Part shown: positions 48,048-56,978 of the stretch, piece by piece | Layout: every line of letters begins with the position of its first letter | Position numbering within the stretch: position 1 is the first letter of the stretch | NCBI RefSeq assembly: GCF_014640115.1 | Contig: NZ_BMGI01000004.1 | Span: 102,847 to 166,846 of the forward strand | DNA length: 64,000 nt | DNA from: Sinisalibacter lacisalsi | GTDB lineage: Bacteria > Pseudomonadota > Alphaproteobacteria > Rhodobacterales > Rhodobacteraceae | Direction of reading: 5' to 3' | Made by a program: the position numbers and the translations under genes | Notes under the pieces: model-generated | The model's database searches: none | What the model was told of the DNA's origin: nothing | Seen by the model: only the letters and a program-made list of their open reading frames with translations

Positions 48048-49215
48048 AGCCCTCGAAGGATCGCTTGCCATCGCGCGGGCGGTGGCGCTGACCAAGCCCG
48101 ACGTGGTCGCGGCCTATCCGATCACGCCGCAGACCCACATCGTGGAGAACATCTCCAAGCTCGTTGCCGACGGCGACATGCACACCGAGTTCGTCAGCGT
48201 CGAGAGCGAGTTCTCGGCCGCTTCCGTGGTGCTGGGGGCCGCCGCCGCCGGGGCGCGGGCCTACACCGCCTCCGCAAGCCAGGGCATCCTGCTTATGAGC
48301 GAGGTGATGTTCAACATCGCGGGTCTGCGCGTGCCGCTGGTGATGACCATCGCCAACCGCGCCGTGGGCGGGCCGCTGTCGATCTGGAACGACCAGTCCG
48401 ACAGCATGGCGGTGCGCGACTCCGGCTGGATCCAGATCCACTGCATCTCCAACCAGGAGGCGGTCGACACCACGATCCAGGCCTTCCGCATCGCGCAGGA
48501 AACCGATCTGCCGGTGGCCGTCTGCATGGATGGTTTCGTGCTCACCCACACGATGGAGGTGATCGACATGCCGAGCCAGGAGGAAGTCGACGCTTTCCTG
48601 CCGCCATTCGAGTTCGCCGGTGCGCTCGACACCGCCAATCCGCGTTCGATGGGCACGCTGGTCGATCCCAATTATTTCGCCGAGGTGCGCCACAGCCACC
48701 ACGCGGCGATGGGCAAGGCGCTGGCCAAGATCGAGGAGATCGACGCGGCTTATGCCGAGGTCACCGGCCGCGCCTCGGGCGGGCTTCTCACCGTCGACGG
48801 GCCGAAGAAGGCCAAGGTGGGCATCATCGCCATGGGTTCCGTCGTCGGCACGATGATGGCGGGCCGCGAGCACTACGGTGGCGAGGTGGGAGAGGCACGC
48901 ATCGTCAAGCTGCGCAGTTACCGCCCGTTCCCGGCCAAGGCGCTGCGCGCGGCGGTCAAGGGGCTCGACAAGGTGATCGTGATCGACCGCGCGATCAGTC
49001 CCGGCATGGGCGGCGTGCTCGGCACCGAGGTTTCCGCCGTGCTCTCGACGCTCGACAAGGCGCCCAAGGTCTACAACTACGCCCTCGGTCTCGGCGGGCG
49101 CGACATTCCCGAAACCATGTATCGCGATCTGCTTACCACGATTGAGGCGAAAGACGCGCCGCGCTTCGCGGTGTTCGACGCCGATCTCGAAAAGCTGCCG
49201 CCGGAGGACAGGTAA
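48040..49215 (+). CDS. 2-oxoacid:ferredoxin oxidoreductase, alpha subunit
   Basis: A 391-residue POR-alpha protein. The pyrimidine-binding domain shows VAAYPITPQTHIVENISKLV, EFVSVESEFSAASVVLGAAA and TASASQGILLMSEVM; domain II follows (about 260-380). It makes the active site with the beta subunit. The acid oxidised (pyruvate, branched, aryl or other) cannot be set from motifs. It ends with TAATG, coupled to the beta gene. Confidence 0.92.
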   Translation: MREALEGSLAIARAVALTKPDVVAAYPITPQTHIVENISKLVADGDMHTEFVSVESEFSAASVVLGAAAAGARAYTASASQGILLMSEVMFNIAGLRVPLVMTIANRAVGGPLSIWNDQSDSMAVRDSGWIQIHCISNQEAVDTTIQAFRIAQETDLPVAVCMDGFVLTHTMEVIDMPSQEEVDAFLPPFEFAGALDTANPRSMGTLVDPNYFAEVRHSHHAAMGKALAKIEEIDAAYAEVTGRASGGLLTVDGPKKAKVGIIAMGSVVGTMMAGREHYGGEVGEARIVKLRSYRPFPAKALRAAVKGLDKVIVIDRAISPGMGGVLGTEVSAVLSTLDKAPKVYNYALGLGGRDIPETMYRDLLTTIEAKDAPRFAVFDADLEKLPPEDR

Positions 49216-50285
49216 TGACCAAATCCGACACATCGACGCGCCTGAACGAGCTGAGGATGAAGCACGGGCGGCCCCCGGCGTCACCCAGCGAGCCGAAGGC
49301 CGAGAGAACCGAGACCCTGCGCGAGGCGCAGCCGCGCTTTCGCGGGCTGGAATCGGGCCACCGCGCCTGCCAGGGCTGCGGCGAGGCGCTCGCCGCGCGG
49401 CTGGTGATGGAAAGCGCGGGGCCGGACGTGATGGTGGCCAATGCCACCGGCTGCCTCGAAGTTTTCACCACGCCATGGCCGCAATCGGCCTGGCGGGTGC
49501 CGTGGATCCACTCGCTGTTCGAAAACTCGGCCGCCGTGGCGAGCGGCATGGAAGCGGCGATGAAGGCCAAGGGCAAGAACACCAAGATCCTGAGCTTCGG
49601 TGGCGACGGGGCCACCTACGATATCGGCTTCCAGTCGCTTTCGGGGATGCTCGAGCGCCACCACAACGTGCTCTACGTCACCTACGACAACGAAGCCTAC
49701 ATGAACACCGGCATCCAGCGCTCGTCGTCGACGCCGCACGCGGCCACCACCACCACCAGCCCGGCCGGCAAGGAACGGATGGGCAAGCGGCACCTGAAGA
49801 AGGATCTTCTCAGCATCATCGCCGCGCACCACATCCCCTATGCCGCCGCTGCCTCGGTGGCCTATCCGCAGGACCTGCAACGGAAAGTTCGCTACGCGAT
49901 GGGGGTGGAAGGGCCGACCTTCCTCGTCATCCACTCGCCCTGTCCGCTCGGCTGGCGCCACGACAGCGCGCTCACCATCGAGGTGGCCCGCCGGGCGGTG
50001 CAATGCGGGCTGTTCCCGCTGGTGGAACTGGAGCGCGGGGCGCTGACCAACATCATGCCGATCCGCGAGCCGCGCCCGGTGGCCGACTACCTCGAACTCC
50101 AGGGCCGTTTCGCGCACCTGTTCAACAAGGATGACTACCGCGCGCAGGAGGAACTCGACCACCTCCAGGCGCTGGCGGATCACAACATCGACATCTACGG
50201 CCTGCGCGGCGACGGGGTGGACCCGGTGGACACCACCGGCATGAGCCACGTCAAGCGCGGCGGCCCACTGATGGGGGAACGCTGA
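49215..50285 (+). CDS. 2-oxoacid:ferredoxin oxidoreductase, beta subunit
   Basis: A 356-residue thiamine-diphosphate subunit. HRACQGCGEALAARLVM gives the Cys pair of the proximal cluster, with NATGCLEVFTT next. The diphosphate/Mg motif is FGGDGATYDIG with YDNEAYMNTGIQ. SSTPHAATTTTSPAGKE is the usual loop following it. An N-terminal extension (about 40 residues) lacks a known fold. Translationally coupled to alpha. Confidence 0.93.
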   Translation: MTKSDTSTRLNELRMKHGRPPASPSEPKAERTETLREAQPRFRGLESGHRACQGCGEALAARLVMESAGPDVMVANATGCLEVFTTPWPQSAWRVPWIHSLFENSAAVASGMEAAMKAKGKNTKILSFGGDGATYDIGFQSLSGMLERHHNVLYVTYDNEAYMNTGIQRSSSTPHAATTTTSPAGKERMGKRHLKKDLLSIIAAHHIPYAAAASVAYPQDLQRKVRYAMGVEGPTFLVIHSPCPLGWRHDSALTIEVARRAVQCGLFPLVELERGALTNIMPIREPRPVADYLELQGRFAHLFNKDDYRAQEELDHLQALADHNIDIYGLRGDGVDPVDTTGMSHVKRGGPLMGER

Positions 50286-50286
50286 C

Positions 50287-51984
50287 ATGACCCAGATCAC
50301 ACGCGGCACATGGGCCGAGGCCGGCACCTCGCTCGACTTCAAGACCGGCAACTGGCGCTCGACCCAGCGCCCGGTGCACATCCACGCCAAGGCGCCCTGC
50401 CACGGCGCCTGCCCGGCGGGAGAGGATCAACAGGCGTGGTTCGCCGAACTGCAGATGGGCCACCCGGAATCGGCCTGGCGATCGCTGGTGGCGGCCAACC
50501 CGCTGCCTGGGGTGACCGGGCGGGTCTGCCCGCACCCATGCGAGACGGCGTGCAACCGGGTGCAGCTCGACGGCGCGCTCGCGATCCATAACGTCGAGCG
50601 CTGGCTCGGCGACGAGGCGGTGCTGCAGGGCTGGGATTATCCGGTCACGCCGCCGGCCAAGGATGCGCCCGTGGTGGCGATCGTCGGCGCCGGGCCGGGC
50701 GGGCTTTCGGCCGCCTACCACTGCGTGCGGCTGGGGCTGCGCGCCGAGATCTTCGAGGCGTTGCCCGAGGCGGGCGGGCTGTTGCGCTCGGCGATCCCGC
50801 CCACGCGCCTGCCGCGCACCGCGCTCGACGCGGAACTGAACCGGCTGCTCGATCTGCCCGGCATCACGCTCAACCTGCGCCAGCGGCTGGGCCGCGACAT
50901 CAGCGTCGAGGGGCTGCGCGAGCGCTTCGCCGCCGTGCTGCTCTCGCCCGGGTGCGAGAGCCCCAAGCCCTGGAGCGTGAAGGGCGCGGTGCCCGCCGAT
51001 CTGCACGAGGGGCTCGCGCTCCTGCGCGATTTCATGGATCACGGCGCCTTGCCCGATGCGGCGAAAGGCGACGTGATCGTGCACGGCGGCGGCAACACGG
51101 CGATGGATATCTGCCGGATCATGAAACGCGCCGGGGCGAAATCGGTCACGCTGATCACCGCGAGCGGGCTGCCCGGGCCGGACACCGCGCCTGACGACCT
51201 CATCAACGTGGTGCCGCGCGAACTGGAAGAGGCGCAGGAGGAGGGGATCGAGATCATCGACCACGCCACCGTGAGCCGCCTGATCATGAAGGGCAGCCGG
51301 GTCACCGGCGTCGAGATCATCGCGCTGAGGAAGGAGCGGGGCAAGGACGGCCGCAAGCGCCGGGTCGAGTTCGAGGGCACCGAACGGGTGATCTCGGTCG
51401 ACATGGTGGTGCCTTGCGTCGGCGAACAGGTCGCGCCCGAAGCCTTCGAAGGGTTGCTGAACGGCGCCTATTTCTGGCCCGACAACCTCTACGGGCGGAT
51501 CGCCCCCCGGACCTTCAGCATCGGCGACGCCCGCGGCAACCGCGGCACGGTGGCGGCGGCGATCGGCGACGGGCGGATCGCGGCCGAAGCCGTCGCGGCG
51601 GAGCTGGCGGGCGAGGAAGACCCGGTGGCCGATGCCCGCCCGGAAATGGCCTTCGACGGGCTCAACACCGCCTATTACGCCGGCGCGGTCCGGGTGCCCG
51701 TTGCCAAGCTCCCGGTGGCCGAGCGCACCTTCGACGCCGAGATCGAGGGCGGTATCGGCCGAGCCGAGGCGCTGGCCGAGGCGCAGCGCTGCCTGTCCTG
51801 CGGCAATTGCCTGGCCTGCGACAATTGCTGGACGATGTGCCCCGACAACGCGGTGATCAAGACCACCGAACTGGCGATGGACGGCTCACACTACGTCTTC
51901 GACTACGATTACTGCAAAGGCTGCGGGCTCTGCACCGAGGAATGCCCGACCGGCTTCATCCAAAGCGTGCCGGAAACCAGCTGA
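50287..51984 (+). CDS. GltD-like FAD/NAD(P) oxidoreductase fused to 2x[4Fe-4S] ferredoxin domain
   Basis: A 565-residue protein. The N-terminal Fe-S domain has HGACPAGEDQQAW and VCPHPCETACNR. The FAD site is VAIVGAGPGGLSAAYHC and the NAD(P) site VHGGGNTAMDICRIM; the FAD closing motif is FSIGDARGNRGTVAAAI. The C-terminus adds ferredoxin clusters CLSCGNCLACDNCWTMCP and CKGCGLCTEECPTG, corresponding to the POR delta subunit. It probably links POR electrons to NAD(P)H. Similar FAD subunits occur in phenylglyoxylate:NAD and KorABC-type enzymes (family knowledge). Confidence 0.88.
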   Translation: MTQITRGTWAEAGTSLDFKTGNWRSTQRPVHIHAKAPCHGACPAGEDQQAWFAELQMGHPESAWRSLVAANPLPGVTGRVCPHPCETACNRVQLDGALAIHNVERWLGDEAVLQGWDYPVTPPAKDAPVVAIVGAGPGGLSAAYHCVRLGLRAEIFEALPEAGGLLRSAIPPTRLPRTALDAELNRLLDLPGITLNLRQRLGRDISVEGLRERFAAVLLSPGCESPKPWSVKGAVPADLHEGLALLRDFMDHGALPDAAKGDVIVHGGGNTAMDICRIMKRAGAKSVTLITASGLPGPDTAPDDLINVVPRELEEAQEEGIEIIDHATVSRLIMKGSRVTGVEIIALRKERGKDGRKRRVEFEGTERVISVDMVVPCVGEQVAPEAFEGLLNGAYFWPDNLYGRIAPRTFSIGDARGNRGTVAAAIGDGRIAAEAVAAELAGEEDPVADARPEMAFDGLNTAYYAGAVRVPVAKLPVAERTFDAEIEGGIGRAEALAEAQRCLSCGNCLACDNCWTMCPDNAVIKTTELAMDGSHYVFDYDYCKGCGLCTEECPTGFIQSVPETS

Positions 51985-52024
51985 CGCCCTTGCTTTCGCA
52001 ACGGCGCGCCTGCGGCGAGCGGGG

Positions 52025-52100
52025 CGGGGGGCTCTGCCCCCCGGCGACCGTTTCGTGTCCGAAACGATCGCTCCCCCCGAGGTATTTTCGGACCCAAGAA
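52025..52100 (+). repeat. Gene-end repeat element, copy D1
   Basis: A G-rich hairpin (CGGGGGGC, TCT, GCCCCCCG; 52025-52043) and a second imperfect stem (GACCGTTTCG / CGAAACGATC; 52046-52069) precede CCCCCCGAGG, TATTTTCGGACCCAAGAA. It follows the oxidoreductase operon in its own direction. Confidence 0.82.
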
Positions 52101-52120
52101 CCGGAAAACCGCGGGCAGGC

Positions 52121-52188
52121 TTCTTGGGTCGGCAAATACCTCGGGGGGTGAATTGGCCGCAGGCCAAGAGGGGGGCAGCGCCCCCCTC
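52121..52188 (-). repeat. Gene-end repeat element, copy D2 (inverted)
   Basis: Read on the minus strand: hairpin GAGGGGGGC / GCCCCCCTC, then TTGGCC/GGCCAA, then TTCACCCCCCGAGG and TATTTGCCGACCCAAGAA. The order and wording match copy A closely. It lies downstream of the minus-strand ABC permease gene, so each of the two convergent operons ends in its own copy. Confidence 0.82.
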
Positions 52189-52219
52189 CGGGTCGGCCCG
52201 CGCCAGCGGGACGAAACGG

Positions 52220-52987
52220 CTATTGCGCCGGTCGCTCGGCCCAGCCGGCGAAGATCTTCTCCAGTGCCACGACGACGTAGTAGAGCAGGATGCCGAGCAC
52301 CGCGAGGGCGATCAGAACGGCGAACATCAGCGGGTAGTCGGAGTTGGTTTTGCCCGAGTCGAACAGCGCGCCGAGGCCGCGCCCATGCGGGCTGACGATC
52401 TCCATCAGGTTGGTGCCGATGAAAGCCAGCGTCACCGCCACCTTCATCGCGCCGAAGAACTCGGGCAGCGTTTTCGGCAGCGCGATCTTCCAGAAGATCG
52501 TCGATTGCGAGGCGCCGAGCGAGCGCAGGATGTCTCGGTATTCCGGCTCCAGCGTGCTCAGCCCGATCGAGACCGACACCGCGATCGGGAAGAACGAGAT
52601 CATGAAGGCGATCAGCACGGTGTTGAAATCATGCGCGCCGACAAACATCAGCGCCACAATCGGCACCACGGTGGCCTTGGGGATGGCGTTGAAGCCTACC
52701 AGCAGCGGGTAGAGCGCGTCGCGCATCATCCGGCTGAACCCCATGATCATGCCAAACCCGGTGCCCACGACCACCGCGAGCAGAAGCCCCACCACGGTGC
52801 GCCAGAGCGTCTGCCAGCTCATGGTGACGAACAGCTCCCAGTGCTTGGTGTAGGCGGGCAGCAGGTCGGAGGGCGAGGCCATCTTGTAGTTCGGCCAGCC
52901 CGCGGCCCAGACCGCCGCCTCCCAGATCACGAGGAAGATGATCATCGCGATGATCGGCACGAACACCTTTTGCAGATTGCGATTCAT
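52220..52987 (-). CDS. ABC transporter permease, NitT/Tau/Thi family
   Basis: A 255-residue protein with about six helices (first at FVPIIAMIIFLVIWEAAV). The BPD permease EAA loop is near LRSLGASQSTIFWKIALP. Last gene of a three-gene import system. ATG 52987 overlaps the ATPase stop by one base; a longer upstream reading is the wrong frame of the ATPase gene. Confidence 0.9.
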   Translation of the reverse strand: MNRNLQKVFVPIIAMIIFLVIWEAAVWAAGWPNYKMASPSDLLPAYTKHWELFVTMSWQTLWRTVVGLLLAVVVGTGFGMIMGFSRMMRDALYPLLVGFNAIPKATVVPIVALMFVGAHDFNTVLIAFMISFFPIAVSVSIGLSTLEPEYRDILRSLGASQSTIFWKIALPKTLPEFFGAMKVAVTLAFIGTNLMEIVSPHGRGLGALFDSGKTNSDYPLMFAVLIALAVLGILLYYVVVALEKIFAGWAERPAQ

Positions 52988-53784
52988 CAGGCGGCCTCCC
53001 CCTCGGCGGGCGCGCGGCCCTGGGCGATCTCGATCTGGTGGCGCAGGATGGCGAGCATCTCGGCGGCCTCGGGCGTGTAGAGATGGTCGAGGTCGCGCGG
53101 ACCGGTATCGGGCACGTCGAGCAGGTATTGCGTGCGCGCCGGGCGGCCCGAGAGCACCACCACCTGGTCGGCGAGGAAGATCGCCTCGCGCAGGTCGTGG
53201 GTGATGAGCACGCCGGTGAAGGGCTCGTTTTCCTTCACCCGGTGCATGGTCTGCCACAGGTCTTCGCGGGTGAAGGCGTCGAGCGCGCCGAAGGGTTCAT
53301 CGAGGATCAGCACCTCGGGCTTGTGGACCAGCGCGCGGCACAGCGAGGCGCGCTGGCGCATGCCGCCGGAGAGTTCCGATGGGCGCTTGTCTTCGAAGCC
53401 TTCCAGCCCGACCAGCGTGAGCAGGTAGCGCGCGCGCTCCTCGCGCTCGGCCTTTGTGAGCGTGTTGGGCACGATCTCCAGCGGCAGCATCACGTTTTTC
53501 AGGATCGAGCGCCATTCGAGCAGAACCGGGTTCTGGAATGCCATCCCTACCGTTGCGCGCGGACCGGTGACGACCTCGCCGTGCAGCATCACCTTGCCCT
53601 CGTCGGGCTTCATCAGCCCCGAGATCAGCCGCGTGAGGGTGGACTTGCCGCAGCCCGAGGGGCCGACGACGGCACTGAAGCCGCCCTCTTCGAGCGACAT
53701 CTCGAGCCCGTCGAGCACCGGAAGTGGGCCCGAGGGCGTCTTGTAGGCGTGGCGCACGCCTTCGATCTTGATCATCGGAAACAT
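52987..53784 (-). CDS. ABC transporter ATP-binding protein, NitT/Tau/Thi family
   Basis: A 265-residue ATPase: Walker A VVGPSGCGKSTLTRL, Q-loop FQNPVLLEWRSI, signature LSGGMRQRASLCRAL, Walker B VLILDEPFGALD, switch His in LITHDLREA. FVLIDEPFGALD-type wording and the LLEWRSI loop fit the TauB/SsuB/ThiZ group. ATG 53784 was chosen; ATG 53775 (three codons on) is also possible. Confidence 0.92.
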   Translation of the reverse strand: MFPMIKIEGVRHAYKTPSGPLPVLDGLEMSLEEGGFSAVVGPSGCGKSTLTRLISGLMKPDEGKVMLHGEVVTGPRATVGMAFQNPVLLEWRSILKNVMLPLEIVPNTLTKAEREERARYLLTLVGLEGFEDKRPSELSGGMRQRASLCRALVHKPEVLILDEPFGALDAFTREDLWQTMHRVKENEPFTGVLITHDLREAIFLADQVVVLSGRPARTQYLLDVPDTGPRDLDHLYTPEAAEMLAILRHQIEIAQGRAPAEGEAA

Positions 53785-53854
53785 CTGCTCATCCCCGCCT
53801 GTTGGTCTTGTGGATCGGGTCGCGCGGAGTAGGTCCCCGCGCGACCCTGATTGC

Positions 53855-54862
53855 TTACTTCAGCGCGAAGCCGCCCTCGGGCAGGTAGGCATCGGTGAAA
53901 TAGGCGCTCGCGTCGGGCTCGGCCTGGAACTCGTAGGTGAGCTTGATCTGTTCGATCGAGTTGGCGAAGCGGGCATCGTCGATGTCGCCGAAGCCGTTTT
54001 CAAGGGTCCAGTCGGTGACCACATTGGCGTCGAGCGAGAGCTGCAGGCGGCGCAGCTCCAGGTCGGCGTCGGCCGCGGGGTTGCGCTCGATCAGGCTCGG
54101 GATCGTGGAGGCCGGGTCGGCCACCGCATCGGCCCAGCCCTTGGCGACGGCGGCGAGGAAGCCCTCGATCAACTCCGGGTTGGCGCTGGCGAAATCGGTG
54201 TTGACGATGATCGCGTTGCCGTAGAGGTCCACCCCGTAATCGGCCATCAGCAGCGTCACAAGGTCATCCTCCGGCACCCCGAGACGGGCTGCGTTGAGGT
54301 AGGAGGTGAAGGAGAAGCCGGTGATCGCGGCCACGTTGCCCTCGGCCAGCATCGGTTCGCGGGTGGGGAAGCCCACCGGCTCGACCGTGATCGCGTCGAC
54401 GTCGAGATTGTTCTCGGCGGCGAAGATCGGGAACTGCGCCCAGGCGCCGTCGGGCGGCGGGGCACCGAGCACGCGGCCTTCGAGGTCGGCCGGGGTTTCG
54501 ATACCGAGCGACTTGCGCCCGATCACCGCGAAGGGCGGCTTGTCGTAGATCATCATCACCGCCGTCACCGGCGCGCCGGGGTTCTGGTCGAGGAACTTGA
54601 TCAGGCTGTTGATGTCGGCGAAACCGACCGGAAAGGCGCCGGTGGCCACTTTCGGGATCGCGTCGAGCGAGCCGGAGCCGGCGGCGATTTCGACGTCGAG
54701 CCCGGCCTCGGCGAAATAACCCTTGTCGATGGCGACGAAATAGGGCGCCGCGGGGCCTTCGAATTTCCAGTCGAGCGCGAAGGGCACGGCGGTTTGCGCC
54801 GCTGCGGCGGTGGCGAGCCCGGCGGCGAGGATGCCGGCGAGCGCGAAGGGTTTGTAGGCCAA
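53855..54862 (-). CDS. ABC transporter substrate-binding protein, NMT1/THI5-like
   Basis: A 335-residue periplasmic protein. A signal peptide (cleavage after AAAA-QT near 23) is followed by FALDWKFEGPAAPYFVAIDK and GYFAEAGLDVEI, typical of NMT1/THI5-type binding proteins for thiamine precursors, taurine, nitrate or similar ligands. It starts at TTG 54862 with a strong AAGGAG 8 bases upstream; no nearer ATG fits. Ligand unknown. It heads the minus-strand ABC operon. Confidence 0.87.
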   Translation of the reverse strand: MAYKPFALAGILAAGLATAAAAQTAVPFALDWKFEGPAAPYFVAIDKGYFAEAGLDVEIAAGSGSLDAIPKVATGAFPVGFADINSLIKFLDQNPGAPVTAVMMIYDKPPFAVIGRKSLGIETPADLEGRVLGAPPPDGAWAQFPIFAAENNLDVDAITVEPVGFPTREPMLAEGNVAAITGFSFTSYLNAARLGVPEDDLVTLLMADYGVDLYGNAIIVNTDFASANPELIEGFLAAVAKGWADAVADPASTIPSLIERNPAADADLELRRLQLSLDANVVTDWTLENGFGDIDDARFANSIEQIKLTYEFQAEPDASAYFTDAYLPEGGFALK

Positions 54863-55102
54863 GTTGGATCTCCTTGTTGCGACTTTATTTGGCGGAGTTA
54901 AGCACGCAAGGCGCGTTCGGGCCAAGCCCCGGTTTCACCGACACGGGCGAATGGCGGGGGTGCCGCGGTCTTGGGCAGGCTCGGGGCGGGCTGCCTGTTG
55001 CTTGGGCGAAGGGCGGGCGGTGCCGCCGCACGGGTGCGGAGTTCAGCGCGCCGGGAGGAATTCCCCCCCCGTGCGCAGGCCGGTCCGGCTTGCGGCGGTC
55101 GT

Positions 55103-56401
55103 CTAGAGCAGACCGGGCAGGAACAGCACCAGCGCCGGCACCGCGATCACCAGCGCGACCACGAAGACATCGGCGATGATGAAGGGGATCACGCCCTTGA
55201 ACACCTGCACCGTGGTCACGTGCGCCGCCGCGACGTTTCGGATCACGAAGACGTTCAGCCCCACCGGGGGCGTTATCATCCCCACCTCCAGCAGCTTGAC
55301 CACCAGCACCCCGAACCAGACCAGCGAGATATCCTGCGCCCCGAGCACCGGCAGGAACACCGGCAGGGTGATCAGCATCGCGCCGAACGGTTCCATGAAG
55401 GTGCCGAGGATCAGGTAGATCACCACGATGATCAGCATCAGCCCGACATAGCTCAGATCGGCGCCGGCCACGGCCTGGGCGATGAAATTCTGCAACCCCG
55501 ACAGCCCGAGGAAGCGGGTGAACATGGTTGCGCCGATGCCGATGATCAGCAGCGAGCCGGTGGTGGTGACGGTTTCGATCAGCGAACGCGAGATCGCCTT
55601 GCGGGTGAGCTTGCCGGTCGCGGCCGTGATCACCACGGTGCCGAGCGCGCCCACCGCACCGGCCTCGGTGGCGGTGAAGAGCCCGGAGAACAGCCCACCG
55701 AAGACGAGCAGAACAAGCGCGCCGACCGGCAGAAGCTTGACGAAGACGCGCGCGCCTTCTCCGCGTATGACCTCGGTGCGCGGCGGGATCAGGTCGGGCC
55801 GCGTGACGCTGATGATGACCACCACGATGGCGTAGGAGATCGCGGTGAGGATACCGATGGTCAGGCCGCCGAGGAAAACCTGGGTGACAGAGGTTTCGGC
55901 GATGATGCCGTAGATGATCATCAGGATTGATGGGGGTATCAGCGCGCCGATCGTGCCGCCCGCGGCGATCGAGCCGGCGGCGATCGAGGGCCTGTAGCCG
56001 GCGCGCACCATCTCGGGGATGGCGATCCGCCCCATCGCGGCGGCGGTGGCCACCGAGGAGCCGGAGACGGAGGCGAAGGCCGAGCAGGCGAAGATCGACG
56101 AGATCGCGAGCCCGCCGGGCAGGCGCGCGAGCACCACCTTGGCGGCGTCGAACAGCCCCGCCGTCATCCCGGTGTGGAAGGCCACGAAGCCCATGAGCAG
56201 GAACATCGGCACCGCGCTCATCGTCCAGCTGGCGACGAAGGAATAGGGGGTGTTCTGCAGGATGCCCATCGCGGGCTTGAGTCCGATCATCGCCCAGATG
56301 CCGGTGAACGACACGATGATCAGCGCCAGCGCCACCGGCAGGCGCAACACCAGCAGCACCCCGAGCGCGGCGACGCCCCAAAGCCCGATTTCAACGCTCA
56401 T
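55103..56401 (-). CDS. dctM: TRAP transporter large permease (DctM)
   Basis: A 432-residue inner-membrane protein with about 12 helices. DctM features: FLLMGFVAFHTGMTAGLFDAA, CSAFASVSGSSVATAAAMGR, GSIAAGGTIGALIPPSI and MITPPVGLNVFVIRNVA. It is the ion-coupled channel subunit and overlaps the DctQ gene by 11 bases. With the aromatic-acid genes upstream it probably takes up hydroxycinnamates (TarM-like role, inference). Confidence 0.94.
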   Translation of the reverse strand: MSVEIGLWGVAALGVLLVLRLPVALALIIVSFTGIWAMIGLKPAMGILQNTPYSFVASWTMSAVPMFLLMGFVAFHTGMTAGLFDAAKVVLARLPGGLAISSIFACSAFASVSGSSVATAAAMGRIAIPEMVRAGYRPSIAAGSIAAGGTIGALIPPSILMIIYGIIAETSVTQVFLGGLTIGILTAISYAIVVVIISVTRPDLIPPRTEVIRGEGARVFVKLLPVGALVLLVFGGLFSGLFTATEAGAVGALGTVVITAATGKLTRKAISRSLIETVTTTGSLLIIGIGATMFTRFLGLSGLQNFIAQAVAGADLSYVGLMLIIVVIYLILGTFMEPFGAMLITLPVFLPVLGAQDISLVWFGVLVVKLLEVGMITPPVGLNVFVIRNVAAAHVTTVQVFKGVIPFIIADVFVVALVIAVPALVLFLPGLL

Positions 56402-56915
56402 GGATGGCTTCCTCGATTGGCGTTCCGATCACGGGAAAGAGCCGCCCGAACGCGAGCAGCAGGCAGGCGACGGCGGCGAGGGTGAAGCCGATGGGCGCGA
56501 AGTAGAACGAGTGCCAGACCGCCATCTTGTAGTCGGCGATCTCGACGAGGGTGCCCACCCTGGTTTCGCGCATCGCCTTGCCCCAGTTGGTCCAGGCCAG
56601 GAGCCCGTAGACCACCGAGGCCAGCAGCATGACGCTTACGTCCGAGATCCGCCGGGCGCGGGCCGAAAGGGCGAAATCCAGAAGTTCCACCGAGATCATG
56701 TCGCGCCGCATCTCGAGCCAGGCCAGCGGCAGGAAGGCGAGCGCGGTCATGTAATAGCGCGCGACGATCTCGGGCACGGTGTTCATCGAGTAGCGAAAGG
56801 CGTTGCGCAGGATCACGTCGAGGCTGATGTGCAGCATCATCGCGACCACGGCGAGGGCGCCGATGTAGCCGAGCGTCTTGGCCAGGAGGGCGGCGAGCTT
56901 GACGAGGCGTTGCAT
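56391..56915 (-). CDS. dctQ: TRAP transporter small permease (DctQ)
   Basis: A 174-residue four-helix membrane protein. It contains SMNTVPEIVARYYMTALAFL, the usual W-containing helix start, and MAVWHSFYFAPIGFTLAAVA. It partners DctM. ATG 56915 lies 63 bases after the binding-protein stop. Confidence 0.9.
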   Translation of the reverse strand: MQRLVKLAALLAKTLGYIGALAVVAMMLHISLDVILRNAFRYSMNTVPEIVARYYMTALAFLPLAWLEMRRDMISVELLDFALSARARRISDVSVMLLASVVYGLLAWTNWGKAMRETRVGTLVEIADYKMAVWHSFYFAPIGFTLAAVACLLLAFGRLFPVIGTPIEEAIHER

Positions 56916-56978
56916 GGGATCACCACGAGGGAGAGGGGGGTCGGCCCGCCCCTTGCGGAGCGGGCCGGTGCAGGCGCG

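Noticed and set aside
54863-55102. Riboswitch-like structure before the ABC binding-protein gene
   Set aside because: GC-rich stems are present, but no TPP, cobalamin or other known aptamer core could be recognised.
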